A stretch of DNA of 64,000 bases from Pseudomonas anguilliseptica (GTDB lineage Bacteria; Pseudomonadota; Gammaproteobacteria; Pseudomonadales; Pseudomonadaceae). The notes under the pieces are model-generated. The model was not told the origin of the DNA. It made no database searches and worked only from the letters and a program-made list of their open reading frames with translations. Position 1 is the stretch's first letter. The number at the start of each line of letters is the position of its first letter. Positions 1 to 7,936 of the stretch are shown here, one piece after another. Location of the stretch: assembly GCF_021375795.1 (NCBI RefSeq), contig NZ_JAEIOI010000001.1:434001-498000 (forward strand), given 5' to 3'. Position numbers and translations under genes: made by a program.

Positions 1-1319
1 GCCTGCATGGCGACGACGCGCTCAACGGCTACATAAGCCTGGAAGTCGAAAATGGCGATCTTGCCGACCTGCGCGCCAGGGATGCCGGCTGCGCCCGTCA
101 GGGCGCCAAGAATATCGCCGGGACGCAGTTTGTCCTTGCGCCCGGCGCCGATGCACAGGGTGATCATCGATGGCTGCAACGGCGCGCCGCCCTGGTGTTT
201 CAGGCTGCTCAGCGGATGCCAGTTGAGTGGCGACTTTTGCAGGGTCTCGATGGCCTGGGCGCGATGGCCTTCGGCTGGTGCGACCAGACTCACGGCCAGG
301 CCCTTTTCACCGGCACGTCCGGTGCGGCCGACGCGGTGAATATGGATTTCCGAATCACGCGCCAGTTCGACGTTGATCACCATGTCCAACGCGTCGATAT
401 CCAGGCCGCGTGCGGCCACATCGGTGGCCACCAGCACGGACAGGCTGCGGTTGGCGAACATTGCCAGCACCTGATCACGGTCGCGTTGCTCCAGGTCACC
501 ATGCAGCGCAGCGGCCGAGATGCCTTTGGCGGTCAGATGGTCGACCACGTCCTGGCACTGCTGCTTGGTAAAGCAGAAGGCCACGCAGGACTGTGGGCGG
601 AAGCTGTTGAGCAGCTTGACCACGGCGTCCAGGCGCTCTTCCGGGGCGATTTCGTAGAAGCGCTGTTCGATCTGCGTGTCGTCGTGCAGGGCCTCGGCCT
701 TGACCTGCTGCGGGTCGCGCATAAAGGCCGCGGCCAGTTGCTTGATCCCGGCCGGGTAGGTGGCGGAGAACAGCAGGGTCTGCCGGCGGCTCGGGGTCTG
801 CCCGATGATGTCGGCGATGCTGTCGTAAAAGCCCATGTCGAGCATGCGATCGGCTTCATCGAGCACCAGGGTGTTCAGACCGTCGAGCTTCAGTGTGCCC
901 TTGCTCAGGTGCTGCTGGATGCGCCCCGGGGTGCCGACGATGATCTGCGCGCCGTGTTCCAGCGAGCCGATCTGCGGGCCGAACGGCACACCGCCGCACA
1001 GGGTGAGAATCTTGATGTTGTCTGCCGAGCGCGCCAGGCGACGCAGCTCCTTGGCCACCTGATCGGCCAACTCGCGGGTCGGGCAAAGCACCAGCGCCTG
1101 GCAGCCAAAATAGCGTGGGTTGAGCGGGTTGAGCAGGCCGATGCCAAAAGCGGCGGTCTTGCCGCTGCCGGTCTTGGCCTGGGCGATCAGGTCCATGCCC
1201 TTGAGCATGACCGGCAGGCTCTGCGCCTGGATCGGCGTCATCTCGGCGTAACCGAGGGACTCGAGGTTGGCCAGCATGGCGGCGGAAAGCGGCAGAGAAG
1301 AGAAAGCGGTTTGAGTCAC
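1..1319 (-). CDS. dbpA: ATP-dependent RNA helicase DbpA (3' end outside window)
   Basis: DEAD-box RNA helicase; DbpA-type enzymes act on 23S rRNA during 50S ribosome assembly. About 439 codons are visible, starting from a GTG (VTQTAFSSLPLS). In order I see the Q motif (MTPIQAQ), Walker A (AKTGSGKT), PTREL, the DEAD box (VLDEADRML), SAT (LLFSATYP), and in the second RecA domain HRVGRTGRAG. The last ~70 visible residues (KDKLRPGDILGALTGAAGIP) match the DbpA C-terminal RNA-binding domain, which distinguishes it from RhlB/RhlE. Family length is ~460 aa, so roughly 20 residues lie beyond the window edge. Transcribed alone, away from priA, with a dispersed repeat upstream of its start. Confidence 0.93.
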   Translation of the reverse strand, partial: MTQTAFSSLPLSAAMLANLESLGYAEMTPIQAQSLPVMLKGMDLIAQAKTGSGKTAAFGIGLLNPLNPRYFGCQALVLCPTRELADQVAKELRRLARSADNIKILTLCGGVPFGPQIGSLEHGAQIIVGTPGRIQQHLSKGTLKLDGLNTLVLDEADRMLDMGFYDSIADIIGQTPSRRQTLLFSATYPAGIKQLAAAFMRDPQQVKAEALHDDTQIEQRFYEIAPEERLDAVVKLLNSFRPQSCVAFCFTKQQCQDVVDHLTAKGISAAALHGDLEQRDRDQVLAMFANRSLSVLVATDVAARGLDIDALDMVINVELARDSEIHIHRVGRTGRAGEKGLAVSLVAPAEGHRAQAIETLQKSPLNWHPLSSLKHQGGAPLQPSMITLCIGAGRKDKLRPGDILGALTGAAGIPGAQVGKIAIFDFQAYVAVERVVAMQ

Positions 1320-1412
1320 GGTGCAGGCCTGCTAAACGAAATGGCGTGCAGTGTAACAGGCTGCGCCCTACGCCCTGACGTTAACAGGCAGCCGGTCGTG
1401 GGCCGGTGCGGC

Positions 1413-1614
1413 TTAGAACCTTATTTATGATCTCGCGAGCTAGAGCCATGCAAGGCAAGAACAGGCGAGGAAGCGGAGTTTACTGGTGTAAATGAGCATA
1501 ACTCGCTTAGCTCGCCCTTCGGGTCGCGCTAAAGCGCGTTAGCCGCAAGCGGCTTGCCGAGCCTGTTTTTAACGCAGTAGGGCCGACGCGCAGCAGATCG
1601 TAAAAAGGTTCTAG
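1413..1614. repeat. Dispersed inverted-end repeat, copy 1 (long form)
   Basis: About 200 bp between the 5' end of dbpA and the 3' end of priA. The ends are inverted: left TTAGAACCTTATTTATGATC, right (reverse complement) TAGAACCTTTTTACGATC. The middle carries GGAAGCGGAGTTTACTGG TGTAAATGAGCAT, identical in copy 2 at 26300-26443. Copy 1 has ~57 extra bases (about 1500-1556) that contain three small stem-loops and are missing from copy 2. The right tip touches the priA stop codon. Confidence 0.8.
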
Positions 1615-3830
1615 AACAGATCGATGGGGTCTACGTCCAGCGACCAACGCACCGCGCGGCCACTGGGCATCTGCTCCAAGGCCAGCATCCAGCTGTTGAG
1701 CAGGCGGTGCAGCGGGGCACGGGCATTGGCCTGGATTAGTAACTGGGCGCGGTAGCGACCGGCGCGGCGCTCCATCGGTGCGGGAATCGGCCCGAGCAGT
1801 TCGATGCCGCTGAGTGCCAACTCGCCGAGCAACAGTTCGGCTTCCGTGCAGGCATTGTCGAGAAAACCTTCGGCCTGGCCGGGTTTGTGCGCTTCGGCGC
1901 GCAGCAGGGCGAGGTGGCAGAACGGCGGCAGGCCAGCGCTGCGGCGCTCACTGAGGGCCTGTTCGGCGAAGGCGAAGTAGCCCTGCTCGGTCAGCTGCAC
2001 CAATAAAGGGTGGTCGGCCAAGTGGCTCTGGATAATCACCTTGCCTGGCTCTTCGGCGCGTCCGGCGCGGCCGGCGACCTGTACGATCAGCTGGGCCATG
2101 CGCTCGCTGGCGCGAAAATCCGCCGAGAACAACCCGCCATCGGCATCGAGAATCGCCACCAGGGTTACGCGCGGGAAGTGGTGACCCTTGGCGAGCATCT
2201 GCGTGCCGACCAGGATGCACGGTTCGCCGCGCTGCACGGTATTGAACAGGCTGGTCATGGCCTCCTTGCGCGAGGTGCTGTCGCGGTCGACGCGCAACAC
2301 CGGCACACCGGGGAAGAGAATCTCCAGGCGTTCTTCGGCGCGTTCGGTGCCTGCGCCAACCGGGCGCAGGTCGACGGTGTTGCATTTCGGGCAGTTGCTC
2401 GGCTGGCGCTCGACGTGGCCGCAGTGGTGGCAACGCAGCTCGCGTGAGCGCTGGTGCACGGTCATCCGCGCGTCGCAGCGTGGGCACTCGGACAACCAGC
2501 CGCAGTCGTGGCAGAGCAGGGTCGGGGCGAAACCGCGGCGGTTGAGGAACACCAGCACCTGCTGGCCGGCTTGCAGGGTTTGGCCGATGGCCTGCTGCAT
2601 GGGCCCGGAGATGCCAGAATCCAGCGGTCGGCTTTTTACATCCAGGCGCAGAAAGCGCGGCTGCTTGGCACCGCCAGCGCGTTCACGCAGATGCAGCAGG
2701 GCGTAGCGGCCGTTGTGGGCGTTGTGCAGGCTTTCCAGCGAGGGTGTGGCCGAGCCCAGCACGATTGGGATGTTCTCCTGATGGGCGCGCACCACCGCCA
2801 GGTCGCGGGCGTGGTAACGCAGACCTTCCTGCTGTTTATAGGAGGCGTCGTGTTCCTCGTCGATGATGATCAGCCCGGGGTTCTGCATCGGGGTGAACAG
2901 CGCCGAGCGGGTGCCGATGATGATATCGGCCTCACCGTCGCGCGCGGCCAGCCAGGCGTCCAGGCGTTCGCGGTCATTGACTGCAGAATGCAGCAGGGCG
3001 ATGCGCGCGTTGAAGCGCTGCTCGAAACGCGCCAGGGTCTGCGGGCCTAGGTTGATCTCCGGGATCAGCACCAGAGCCTGCTTGCCGGCCTCCAGGGTTT
3101 CGCGGATCAGTTGCAGGTAGACCTCGGTCTTGCCGCTGCCGGTCACCCCGGCGAGGAGAAAGGCGTTGAAACTGCCGAACCCTGAACGGATCGCCGCGCT
3201 GGCCGCGCGCTGTTCGGCATTCAGCGGCAGTTCCGGCTGGGCCAGCCAGTTGGCGTGGCGCTCGCTTGGCGCATGGCGGCGCACGTCAATCTGTACCAGG
3301 CCCTTTTCCAGCAGCAGGTCGAGGCTGTCCTTGTTCAGCTGTAATTTGCTCAGCAGTGCATGGGCAACGCCATGGGGGTGCTGGGCCAGGGTTTTCAGCG
3401 CATCGCGCTGGCGCGGTGCGCGGCTCAGGCGTGGGTCGTCCAGTTGTGCACCGGGAGTGACCGACCAGAAGCGCTGTTGGCGCACTTCCGCCGGCTCGCC
3501 CTGGCGCAGCAGCACCGGCAGCGCCCAGCTCAGCGTGTCGCCGAGGCTGTGCTGGTAATACTGCGCGGTCCACAGGCACAGCTTGAACAGTGCGGGCGGC
3601 AGCGGCGATTGGGCATCGAGCAATTGCAGGGCGGGTTTGAGCTTGTCGGCCGGCACGTCGCTGTGCTCTGTGACTTCGATCAATATGCCGATCATCTCGC
3701 GTCGGCCAAACGGCACCCGCAGCCGCGCCCCTGGCTGCAAGGCGCTGCGCGGCACACCGAGCGGGGCACGGTAATCGAACAGGCGGCGCAGCGGCGAGGG
3801 CAGGGCGAGGCGCAGAATCACGTCGGGCAC
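1611..3830 (-). CDS. priA: Primosomal protein N' (replication restart helicase PriA)
   Basis: 3'-5' DNA helicase that binds stalled forks and reloads the replicative helicase. I chose the GTG at 3830 (VPDVILRLALPSPL) rather than an upstream ATG because it follows GGAG by 7 nt and gives 739 aa, the length I recall for pseudomonad PriA. Visible: N-terminal DNA-binding region, Walker A (GVTGSGKTEVY), DEEH box (IIDEEHD), GSATPS, a zinc-binding cysteine cluster (CHDCGWLSECPRC, then CHHCGH and CPKC), and the helicase C domain (VGTQMLAKGHHFP, QVAGRAGRA). It diverges from rpmE across ~155 bp. Confidence 0.96.
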   Translation of the reverse strand: MPDVILRLALPSPLRRLFDYRAPLGVPRSALQPGARLRVPFGRREMIGILIEVTEHSDVPADKLKPALQLLDAQSPLPPALFKLCLWTAQYYQHSLGDTLSWALPVLLRQGEPAEVRQQRFWSVTPGAQLDDPRLSRAPRQRDALKTLAQHPHGVAHALLSKLQLNKDSLDLLLEKGLVQIDVRRHAPSERHANWLAQPELPLNAEQRAASAAIRSGFGSFNAFLLAGVTGSGKTEVYLQLIRETLEAGKQALVLIPEINLGPQTLARFEQRFNARIALLHSAVNDRERLDAWLAARDGEADIIIGTRSALFTPMQNPGLIIIDEEHDASYKQQEGLRYHARDLAVVRAHQENIPIVLGSATPSLESLHNAHNGRYALLHLRERAGGAKQPRFLRLDVKSRPLDSGISGPMQQAIGQTLQAGQQVLVFLNRRGFAPTLLCHDCGWLSECPRCDARMTVHQRSRELRCHHCGHVERQPSNCPKCNTVDLRPVGAGTERAEERLEILFPGVPVLRVDRDSTSRKEAMTSLFNTVQRGEPCILVGTQMLAKGHHFPRVTLVAILDADGGLFSADFRASERMAQLIVQVAGRAGRAEEPGKVIIQSHLADHPLLVQLTEQGYFAFAEQALSERRSAGLPPFCHLALLRAEAHKPGQAEGFLDNACTEAELLLGELALSGIELLGPIPAPMERRAGRYRAQLLIQANARAPLHRLLNSWMLALEQMPSGRAVRWSLDVDPIDLF

Positions 3831-3887
3831 GCAGAGGCTCCAGTGGCAAGGGCGCGATCTTAGCACGCAGGCAAGCGACAGCCGGCC

Positions 3888-3915
3888 TTGCGTCGCTGCG
3901 GTGCTCTGGTATTAT
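3888..3915 (+). promoter_or_regulatory. Candidate sigma-70 promoter for rpmE
   Basis: TTGCGT (3888-3893), a 16-nt spacer, then TGG-TATTAT (-10 at 3910-3915), which is an extended -10 (TGn directly before the hexamer). It lies about 70 nt upstream of the rpmE ATG in the priA/rpmE divergent gap. Pattern match only. Confidence 0.45.
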
Positions 3916-3985
3916 CGCCGGCCTATTTCCGTGCGGTACCTGACAATAGTGTCTGGTGGCGGCACGACAGCCCTGAGGAATCATC

Positions 3986-4201
3986 ATGAAAGCCGATATC
4001 CACCCGAACTATGTAGCCGTCACCGCCACCTGCAGCTGTGGCAACGTGATCGAAACTCGCTCCACCCTGGCCAAGCCACTGAGCCTGGACGTGTGCAACG
4101 AGTGCCACCCGTTCTACACCGGCAAGCAGAAAATGCTGGATACCGGCGGCCGTGTTGATCGCTTCAAGCAGCGTTTCGGCATGTTCGGCGCCAAGCAGTA
4201 A
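3986..4201 (+). CDS. rpmE: 50S ribosomal protein L31
   Basis: 71-aa ribosomal protein of the large subunit. MKADIHPNY start and the zinc-ligand cysteines C-x-C (CSCG) and C-x-x-C (CNEC) identify the zinc-containing (C+) form; pseudomonads often carry a zinc-free paralogue elsewhere. A GAGG sequence 8-9 nt upstream serves as ribosome binding site. Divergent from priA, as in other Pseudomonas. A strong intrinsic terminator follows about 50 nt after the stop, inside the next coding sequence. Confidence 0.97.
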   Translation: MKADIHPNYVAVTATCSCGNVIETRSTLAKPLSLDVCNECHPFYTGKQKMLDTGGRVDRFKQRFGMFGAKQ

Positions 4202-4227
4202 GCTTGCGCGCAGCGACGCAGACCCAC

Positions 4228-5028
4228 ATGGTTTGCACCTCGCTACTGAAAAAGGCGTCCCTTGTGGGCGCCTTTTTCGTTTTCGGCGTTTATGCCGGCG
4301 GCGCGCTGGCGTTCTGCCCGGCGCCGGGCAAGCTGCCCAGCGTCAAGGTGCAGCGCGTGGTTGACGGTGACACCCTGCGTCTGGCCGACGGACGCAATGT
4401 ACGTCTGATTGGCATCAACAGTCCCGAACTGGGCCGCCAGGGCCGTTCCGCCGAACCATTTGCCGAAGCCGCACGCAAGCGCTTGCAGGCGCTGGTGGCG
4501 GCCAGTGAGGGGCAGGTGGCCTTGCAGCTTGGCCGGCAAGCCAAGGACCATTACGGGCGCACCCTGGCGCACGCCTATGACAGCCAGGGGCGCAATCTGG
4601 AAGCGCAGCTGCTCGCCGAAGGTCTGGGCTATCGGGTGGCGGTGGCGCCCAATCTGGCGTTGGTGGCGTGTCAGCAAGCCGCCGAGCGTCGTGCAAGAGA
4701 GACGCGTACCGGGCTTTGGCAGCGTTCACCAGTGCAGGCGGCTAAACAGATAGCCCGTGGCGGATTTGCCTTGGTGCAGGGTCGGGTCCAGCGTGTCGAG
4801 CGCAATGGCGGTGGCGTATGGCTGGAAATGGAGGATGCGCTGGTGCTGCATATCGCCCCGCGTGCAGTGGACAATTTTGACCTGCGCGCTGTCCAAGGCT
4901 TGGCCGGGCAGCAGATCGAGGCGCGCGGTTGGGTGGTCGATCGCGCGAAACGCGGCGGCCTGCGTGCCGGGCAGGCGCGCTGGATGTTGCCGTTGACCGA
5001 CAAGAGCATGCTGGAGGTGCTGCCATGA
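4228..5028 (+). CDS. Secreted/periplasmic thermonuclease-family (SNase-like) protein
   Basis: 266-aa protein with an N-terminal signal peptide (MVCTSLLKKASLVGAFFVFG, cleavage probably after ALA) and a staphylococcal-nuclease-like fold: VVDGDTLRL, then VRLIGINSPELGRQG with the catalytic-type Arg, then YGRTLAHAY. I chose ATG 4228 over the TTG at 4204 because it starts the signal peptide cleanly; neither has a convincing ribosome binding site. Its stop overlaps the start of the M48 protease gene (ATGA), so the two are probably co-translated. The codons for the signal peptide also form an intrinsic terminator, presumably for rpmE. Nuclease substrate unknown. Confidence 0.85.
   Translation: MVCTSLLKKASLVGAFFVFGVYAGGALAFCPAPGKLPSVKVQRVVDGDTLRLADGRNVRLIGINSPELGRQGRSAEPFAEAARKRLQALVAASEGQVALQLGRQAKDHYGRTLAHAYDSQGRNLEAQLLAEGLGYRVAVAPNLALVACQQAAERRARETRTGLWQRSPVQAAKQIARGGFALVQGRVQRVERNGGGVWLEMEDALVLHIAPRAVDNFDLRAVQGLAGQQIEARGWVVDRAKRGGLRAGQARWMLPLTDKSMLEVLP
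4249..4280 (+). terminator. Intrinsic terminator of rpmE, inside the next gene
   Basis: AAAAAGGCG (4249-4257) pairs with CGCCTTTTT (4269-4277); an inner CCC/GGG pair extends the stem with one bulged T around a TTGT loop, followed by CGTTTT. It lies within the signal-peptide codons of the nuclease gene. Confidence 0.75.
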
Positions 5029-6464
5029 ACGTGCGTGCATTGCTGCTACTCGTTCTGCTGGGCCAACTTGCCGGCTGTGCGGTTAATCCTGCGACCGGGC
5101 GCAATAATTTCGTGATGATGAGCGAGCAGCAGGAGCTTGACCTCGGGCGCCGCTACAACCAGCAGATCCTCAAGGAAAATCCGCGTTACGCCGACGAGAA
5201 GCTGCAAGCCTATGTGCAGCAGGTGGGCGAGCGGGTGGCGAAGAACAGCCACCGCAATCAACTGGCTTATCAGTTCACGGTGGTGGACAGCCCGGATATC
5301 AACGCCTTTGCCTTGCCAGGTGGCTACATCTATATCCATCGCGGATTGTTGGCCTACCTCAGCTCGGAGGCCGAACTGGCTGCTGTGCTCGGTCATGAAG
5401 TGGGTCACGTTAGCGCGCGGCACAGCGTGCAGCAGCAGAGCCAGTCCACTGCCTGGGGGTTGCTGGGCCAGGCGGTGGCAATTGGTACTGGCGTGGGTGC
5501 CGCTGCCGATGTGACCAGTGTGCTCGGTGGCGCCGTTGTTCGCGGCTATGGCCGCGACATGGAGCTGGAGGCCGACGGCCTCGGTGCGCAGTATCTGGCG
5601 CGTAGCGGCTATGATCCGCAGGCCATGGTCGCCGTGGTCAAGGTGTTGAAGAATCAGGAAGACTTCGCCCGTGACCAGGCTGCCGAGCGCGGCGAAGCGC
5701 AGCCGGCGGGCGGTTATCACGGTTTGTTCGACACTCACCCGGACAATGATCGACGTCTGCAACAGGTGCTGGGCCCTGCACGCGCCCTGGCCACCGGTCA
5801 GCAGGAGGTCAATCGCGAGGGCTTTCTCAAGCGCCTCGACGGCCTGCCTTTTGGCGATTCGGCTGAAACCGGGGTGCGCCGTGGTCAGCGCTTTTATCAT
5901 GCGGATCTGAACTTCACCCTGGCTTTTCCCCAGGGTTGGAACCTACTCAATCGCCCGGATGCGCTGATCGGTCACACTGCCGATCAGCAGGCATTTATCG
6001 CCATGACGCTGGACGACAATCCGCAAAAGCTGGCGCCGGCTGAGCTGCTGCGCCAGCGCGTCGGCGGCCAGCGCCTGGTGGCGGGTGTCGAGTTACAGCA
6101 GGCTGGCCTCACGGGTTACAGTGCGGTGCTGCCGGGTAATGCCGCCAAGCGGATAGCGGTGATCCAGCATGGCACGCGGGCGTACCTGTTCGTTGCGGCG
6201 GTGCGCGGGCAGGCCTCGCTGGAGAGCCAGGATGCGCAGTTTCTCAGCGTGATCAAGAGCTTTCGCCCGATGACCGCTGCCGAATACATGCAGGCGCAGC
6301 CGCAGCGGCTGCAACTGGTCAAGGTAAAGCCGGGTCAGACCCTGGAAAGTCTGGCCAAGGACAGCCCTCTGGCGGGGGATGCAGTGAAGGCTCTGCGCTT
6401 GCTCAACAACCTCTACCCCAGCGGCCAGCCTCGCCCCGGTGATTGGCTCAAAGTCGTACGCTAG
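5025..6464 (+). CDS. Lipoprotein M48-family metalloprotease with C-terminal LysM-like region
   Basis: 479-aa envelope protease. The start at 5025 overlaps the upstream stop (ATGA) and gives a lipoprotein signal MNVRALLLLVLLGQLAGC with lipobox LAGC (Cys18). The zinc motif HEVGH is at residues ~124-128 and the third ligand lies in the ELEAD sequence near residue 180, as in peptidase family M48. The last ~50 residues (VKPGQTLESLAKDSPL...RPGDWLKVV) look like a LysM-type module. Related enzymes (BepA, LoiP types) degrade misassembled outer-membrane proteins; a similar role is inferred, not shown. Probably co-translated with the nuclease. Confidence 0.88.
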   Translation: MNVRALLLLVLLGQLAGCAVNPATGRNNFVMMSEQQELDLGRRYNQQILKENPRYADEKLQAYVQQVGERVAKNSHRNQLAYQFTVVDSPDINAFALPGGYIYIHRGLLAYLSSEAELAAVLGHEVGHVSARHSVQQQSQSTAWGLLGQAVAIGTGVGAAADVTSVLGGAVVRGYGRDMELEADGLGAQYLARSGYDPQAMVAVVKVLKNQEDFARDQAAERGEAQPAGGYHGLFDTHPDNDRRLQQVLGPARALATGQQEVNREGFLKRLDGLPFGDSAETGVRRGQRFYHADLNFTLAFPQGWNLLNRPDALIGHTADQQAFIAMTLDDNPQKLAPAELLRQRVGGQRLVAGVELQQAGLTGYSAVLPGNAAKRIAVIQHGTRAYLFVAAVRGQASLESQDAQFLSVIKSFRPMTAAEYMQAQPQRLQLVKVKPGQTLESLAKDSPLAGDAVKALRLLNNLYPSGQPRPGDWLKVVR

Positions 6465-6565
6465 GGCCTGCGTGCGTATCCGGACTCGTCAGTCTTGTGC
6501 AGCTGTATACAACTTGCGTATCCTCGCCGCCTGCCTGTTCAACACCCCCAAGCGGAAAAGCCACC

Positions 6566-7834
6566 ATGTCTGATTTGAAAACAGCCGCTCTTGAATATCA
6601 CGCCAATCCCCGTCCGGGTAAGCTGAGTGTCGAGCTAACCAAGCCCACCGCAACCGCGCGCGACCTGTCCCTGGCTTACAGCCCCGGCGTCGCCGAGCCT
6701 GTGCGCGAAATTGCGCGCGACCCGGAGCTGGCATACCGCTACACCGGCAAAGGCAATCTGGTGGCAGTTATTTCCGACGGTACCGCGATTCTCGGCCTGG
6801 GTGACCTCGGCCCTCTGGCGTCCAAGCCGGTGATGGAAGGCAAGGGTGTGCTGTTCAAGCGCTTTGCCGGCATCGATGTATTCGACATCGAAGTCGAGTC
6901 TGAAAGCCCTCAGGCATTTATCGACACCGTTCGCCGTATCTCGATCACCTTTGGCGGGATTAACCTGGAAGACATCAAGGCACCCGAGTGCTTTGAAATC
7001 GAGCGCACACTGATCGAACAGTGCGACATTCCGGTGTTCCACGATGACCAGCACGGCACCGCCATCGTGACCGCAGCGGGCATGCTCAACGCCCTGGAAA
7101 TCGCCGGCAAGACCCTGCCGGACGCCAAGATTGTCTGCCTGGGTGCTGGTGCTGCGGCCATCTCTTGCATGAAATTGCTGGTGAGCATGGGTGCGAAGGT
7201 CGAGAACATTTACATGATCGACCGCAAGGGCGTGATCCACGCTGGTCGTGACGATCTGAACCAGTACAAGGCGGTGTTTGCCAGCGAAACTAGCAAGCGC
7301 ACCCTGTCTGATGCACTGGATGGTGCAGATGTATTTGTCGGCCTGTCCGGTGCCAACCTGCTGGCTCCTGAAGACCTCAAGCGTATGGCGGCCAACCCGA
7401 TCGTGTTTGCCTGCTCCAACCCGGACCCGGAAATCAAGCCGGAGCTGGCGCGTGAAGTGCGCAGCGATGTGATCATGGCCACCGGTCGTTCCGATTACCC
7501 GAATCAGGTCAACAACGTGCTTGGCTTCCCGTTCATCTTCCGTGGTGCGCTGGACGTCCGTGCGACCCGCATCAACGAAGAGATGAAGATTGCAGCCGCT
7601 CTGGCCCTGCGTGATCTGGCCAAGCTGCCCGTGCCGCAGGAAGTCTGCGACGCGTACGGTGGCATCGCTCTGTCGTTCGGCCCTGAGTACATCATTCCGA
7701 AGCCGATGGATCCGCGTCTGATCACCGTGGTTTGTGATGCGGTGGCCAAGGCCGCTATCGAGAGCGGTGTGGCGACCTTGCCGTATCCGAAGCACTACCC
7801 GCTGCAGTCGGTTAACGACGTGTTCAGCGGCTAA
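6566..7834 (+). CDS. maeB: Malic enzyme (NADP-dependent type, short form)
   Basis: Oxidatively decarboxylates malate to pyruvate, supplying NADPH. 422 aa from ATG 6566 ([20 protein letters not shown]). Visible: [11 protein letters not shown] in the malic N-domain, [20 protein letters not shown] with conserved acidic metal ligands, [11 protein letters not shown], and the dinucleotide fold [10 protein letters not shown]. coli MaeB carries an extra C-terminal phosphotransacetylase-like domain that is absent here; the protein ends after the malic enzyme core. Monocistronic, closed by a strong terminator. Confidence 0.93.
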   Translation: MSDLKTAALEYHANPRPGKLSVELTKPTATARDLSLAYSPGVAEPVREIARDPELAYRYTGKGNLVAVISDGTAILGLGDLGPLASKPVMEGKGVLFKRFAGIDVFDIEVESESPQAFIDTVRRISITFGGINLEDIKAPECFEIERTLIEQCDIPVFHDDQHGTAIVTAAGMLNALEIAGKTLPDAKIVCLGAGAAAISCMKLLVSMGAKVENIYMIDRKGVIHAGRDDLNQYKAVFASETSKRTLSDALDGADVFVGLSGANLLAPEDLKRMAANPIVFACSNPDPEIKPELAREVRSDVIMATGRSDYPNQVNNVLGFPFIFRGALDVRATRINEEMKIAAALALRDLAKLPVPQEVCDAYGGIALSFGPEYIIPKPMDPRLITVVCDAVAKAAIESGVATLPYPKHYPLQSVNDVFSG

Positions 7835-7843
7835 GCCTGCGAA

Positions 7844-7877
7844 CAATAAAAAACCCGCTGCGGCGGGTTTTTTATTG
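7844..7877 (+). terminator. Intrinsic terminator after maeB
   Basis: CAATAAAAAACCCG pairs with CGGGTTTTTTATTG around a short loop, ten bases after the stop. The A- and T-flanked stem could work in both directions, so it may also serve mrcA, which converges from the right. Confidence 0.9.
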
Positions 7878-7936
7878 TGTGCTTATCCGTCTGAGCATTC
7901 GAGACGAGCGGGGCACGCGTCTATGGCGGTGGTGAC

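Noticed and set aside
195-1430. A 411-codon plus-strand frame over dbpA
   Set aside because: It runs exactly antisense to the helicase motifs of dbpA and lacks any recognisable domain.
6635-7846. A 403-codon frame antisense to the malic enzyme
   Set aside because: Shadow of maeB; composition is His/Gln/Arg-rich as expected for a mirrored GC-rich gene.
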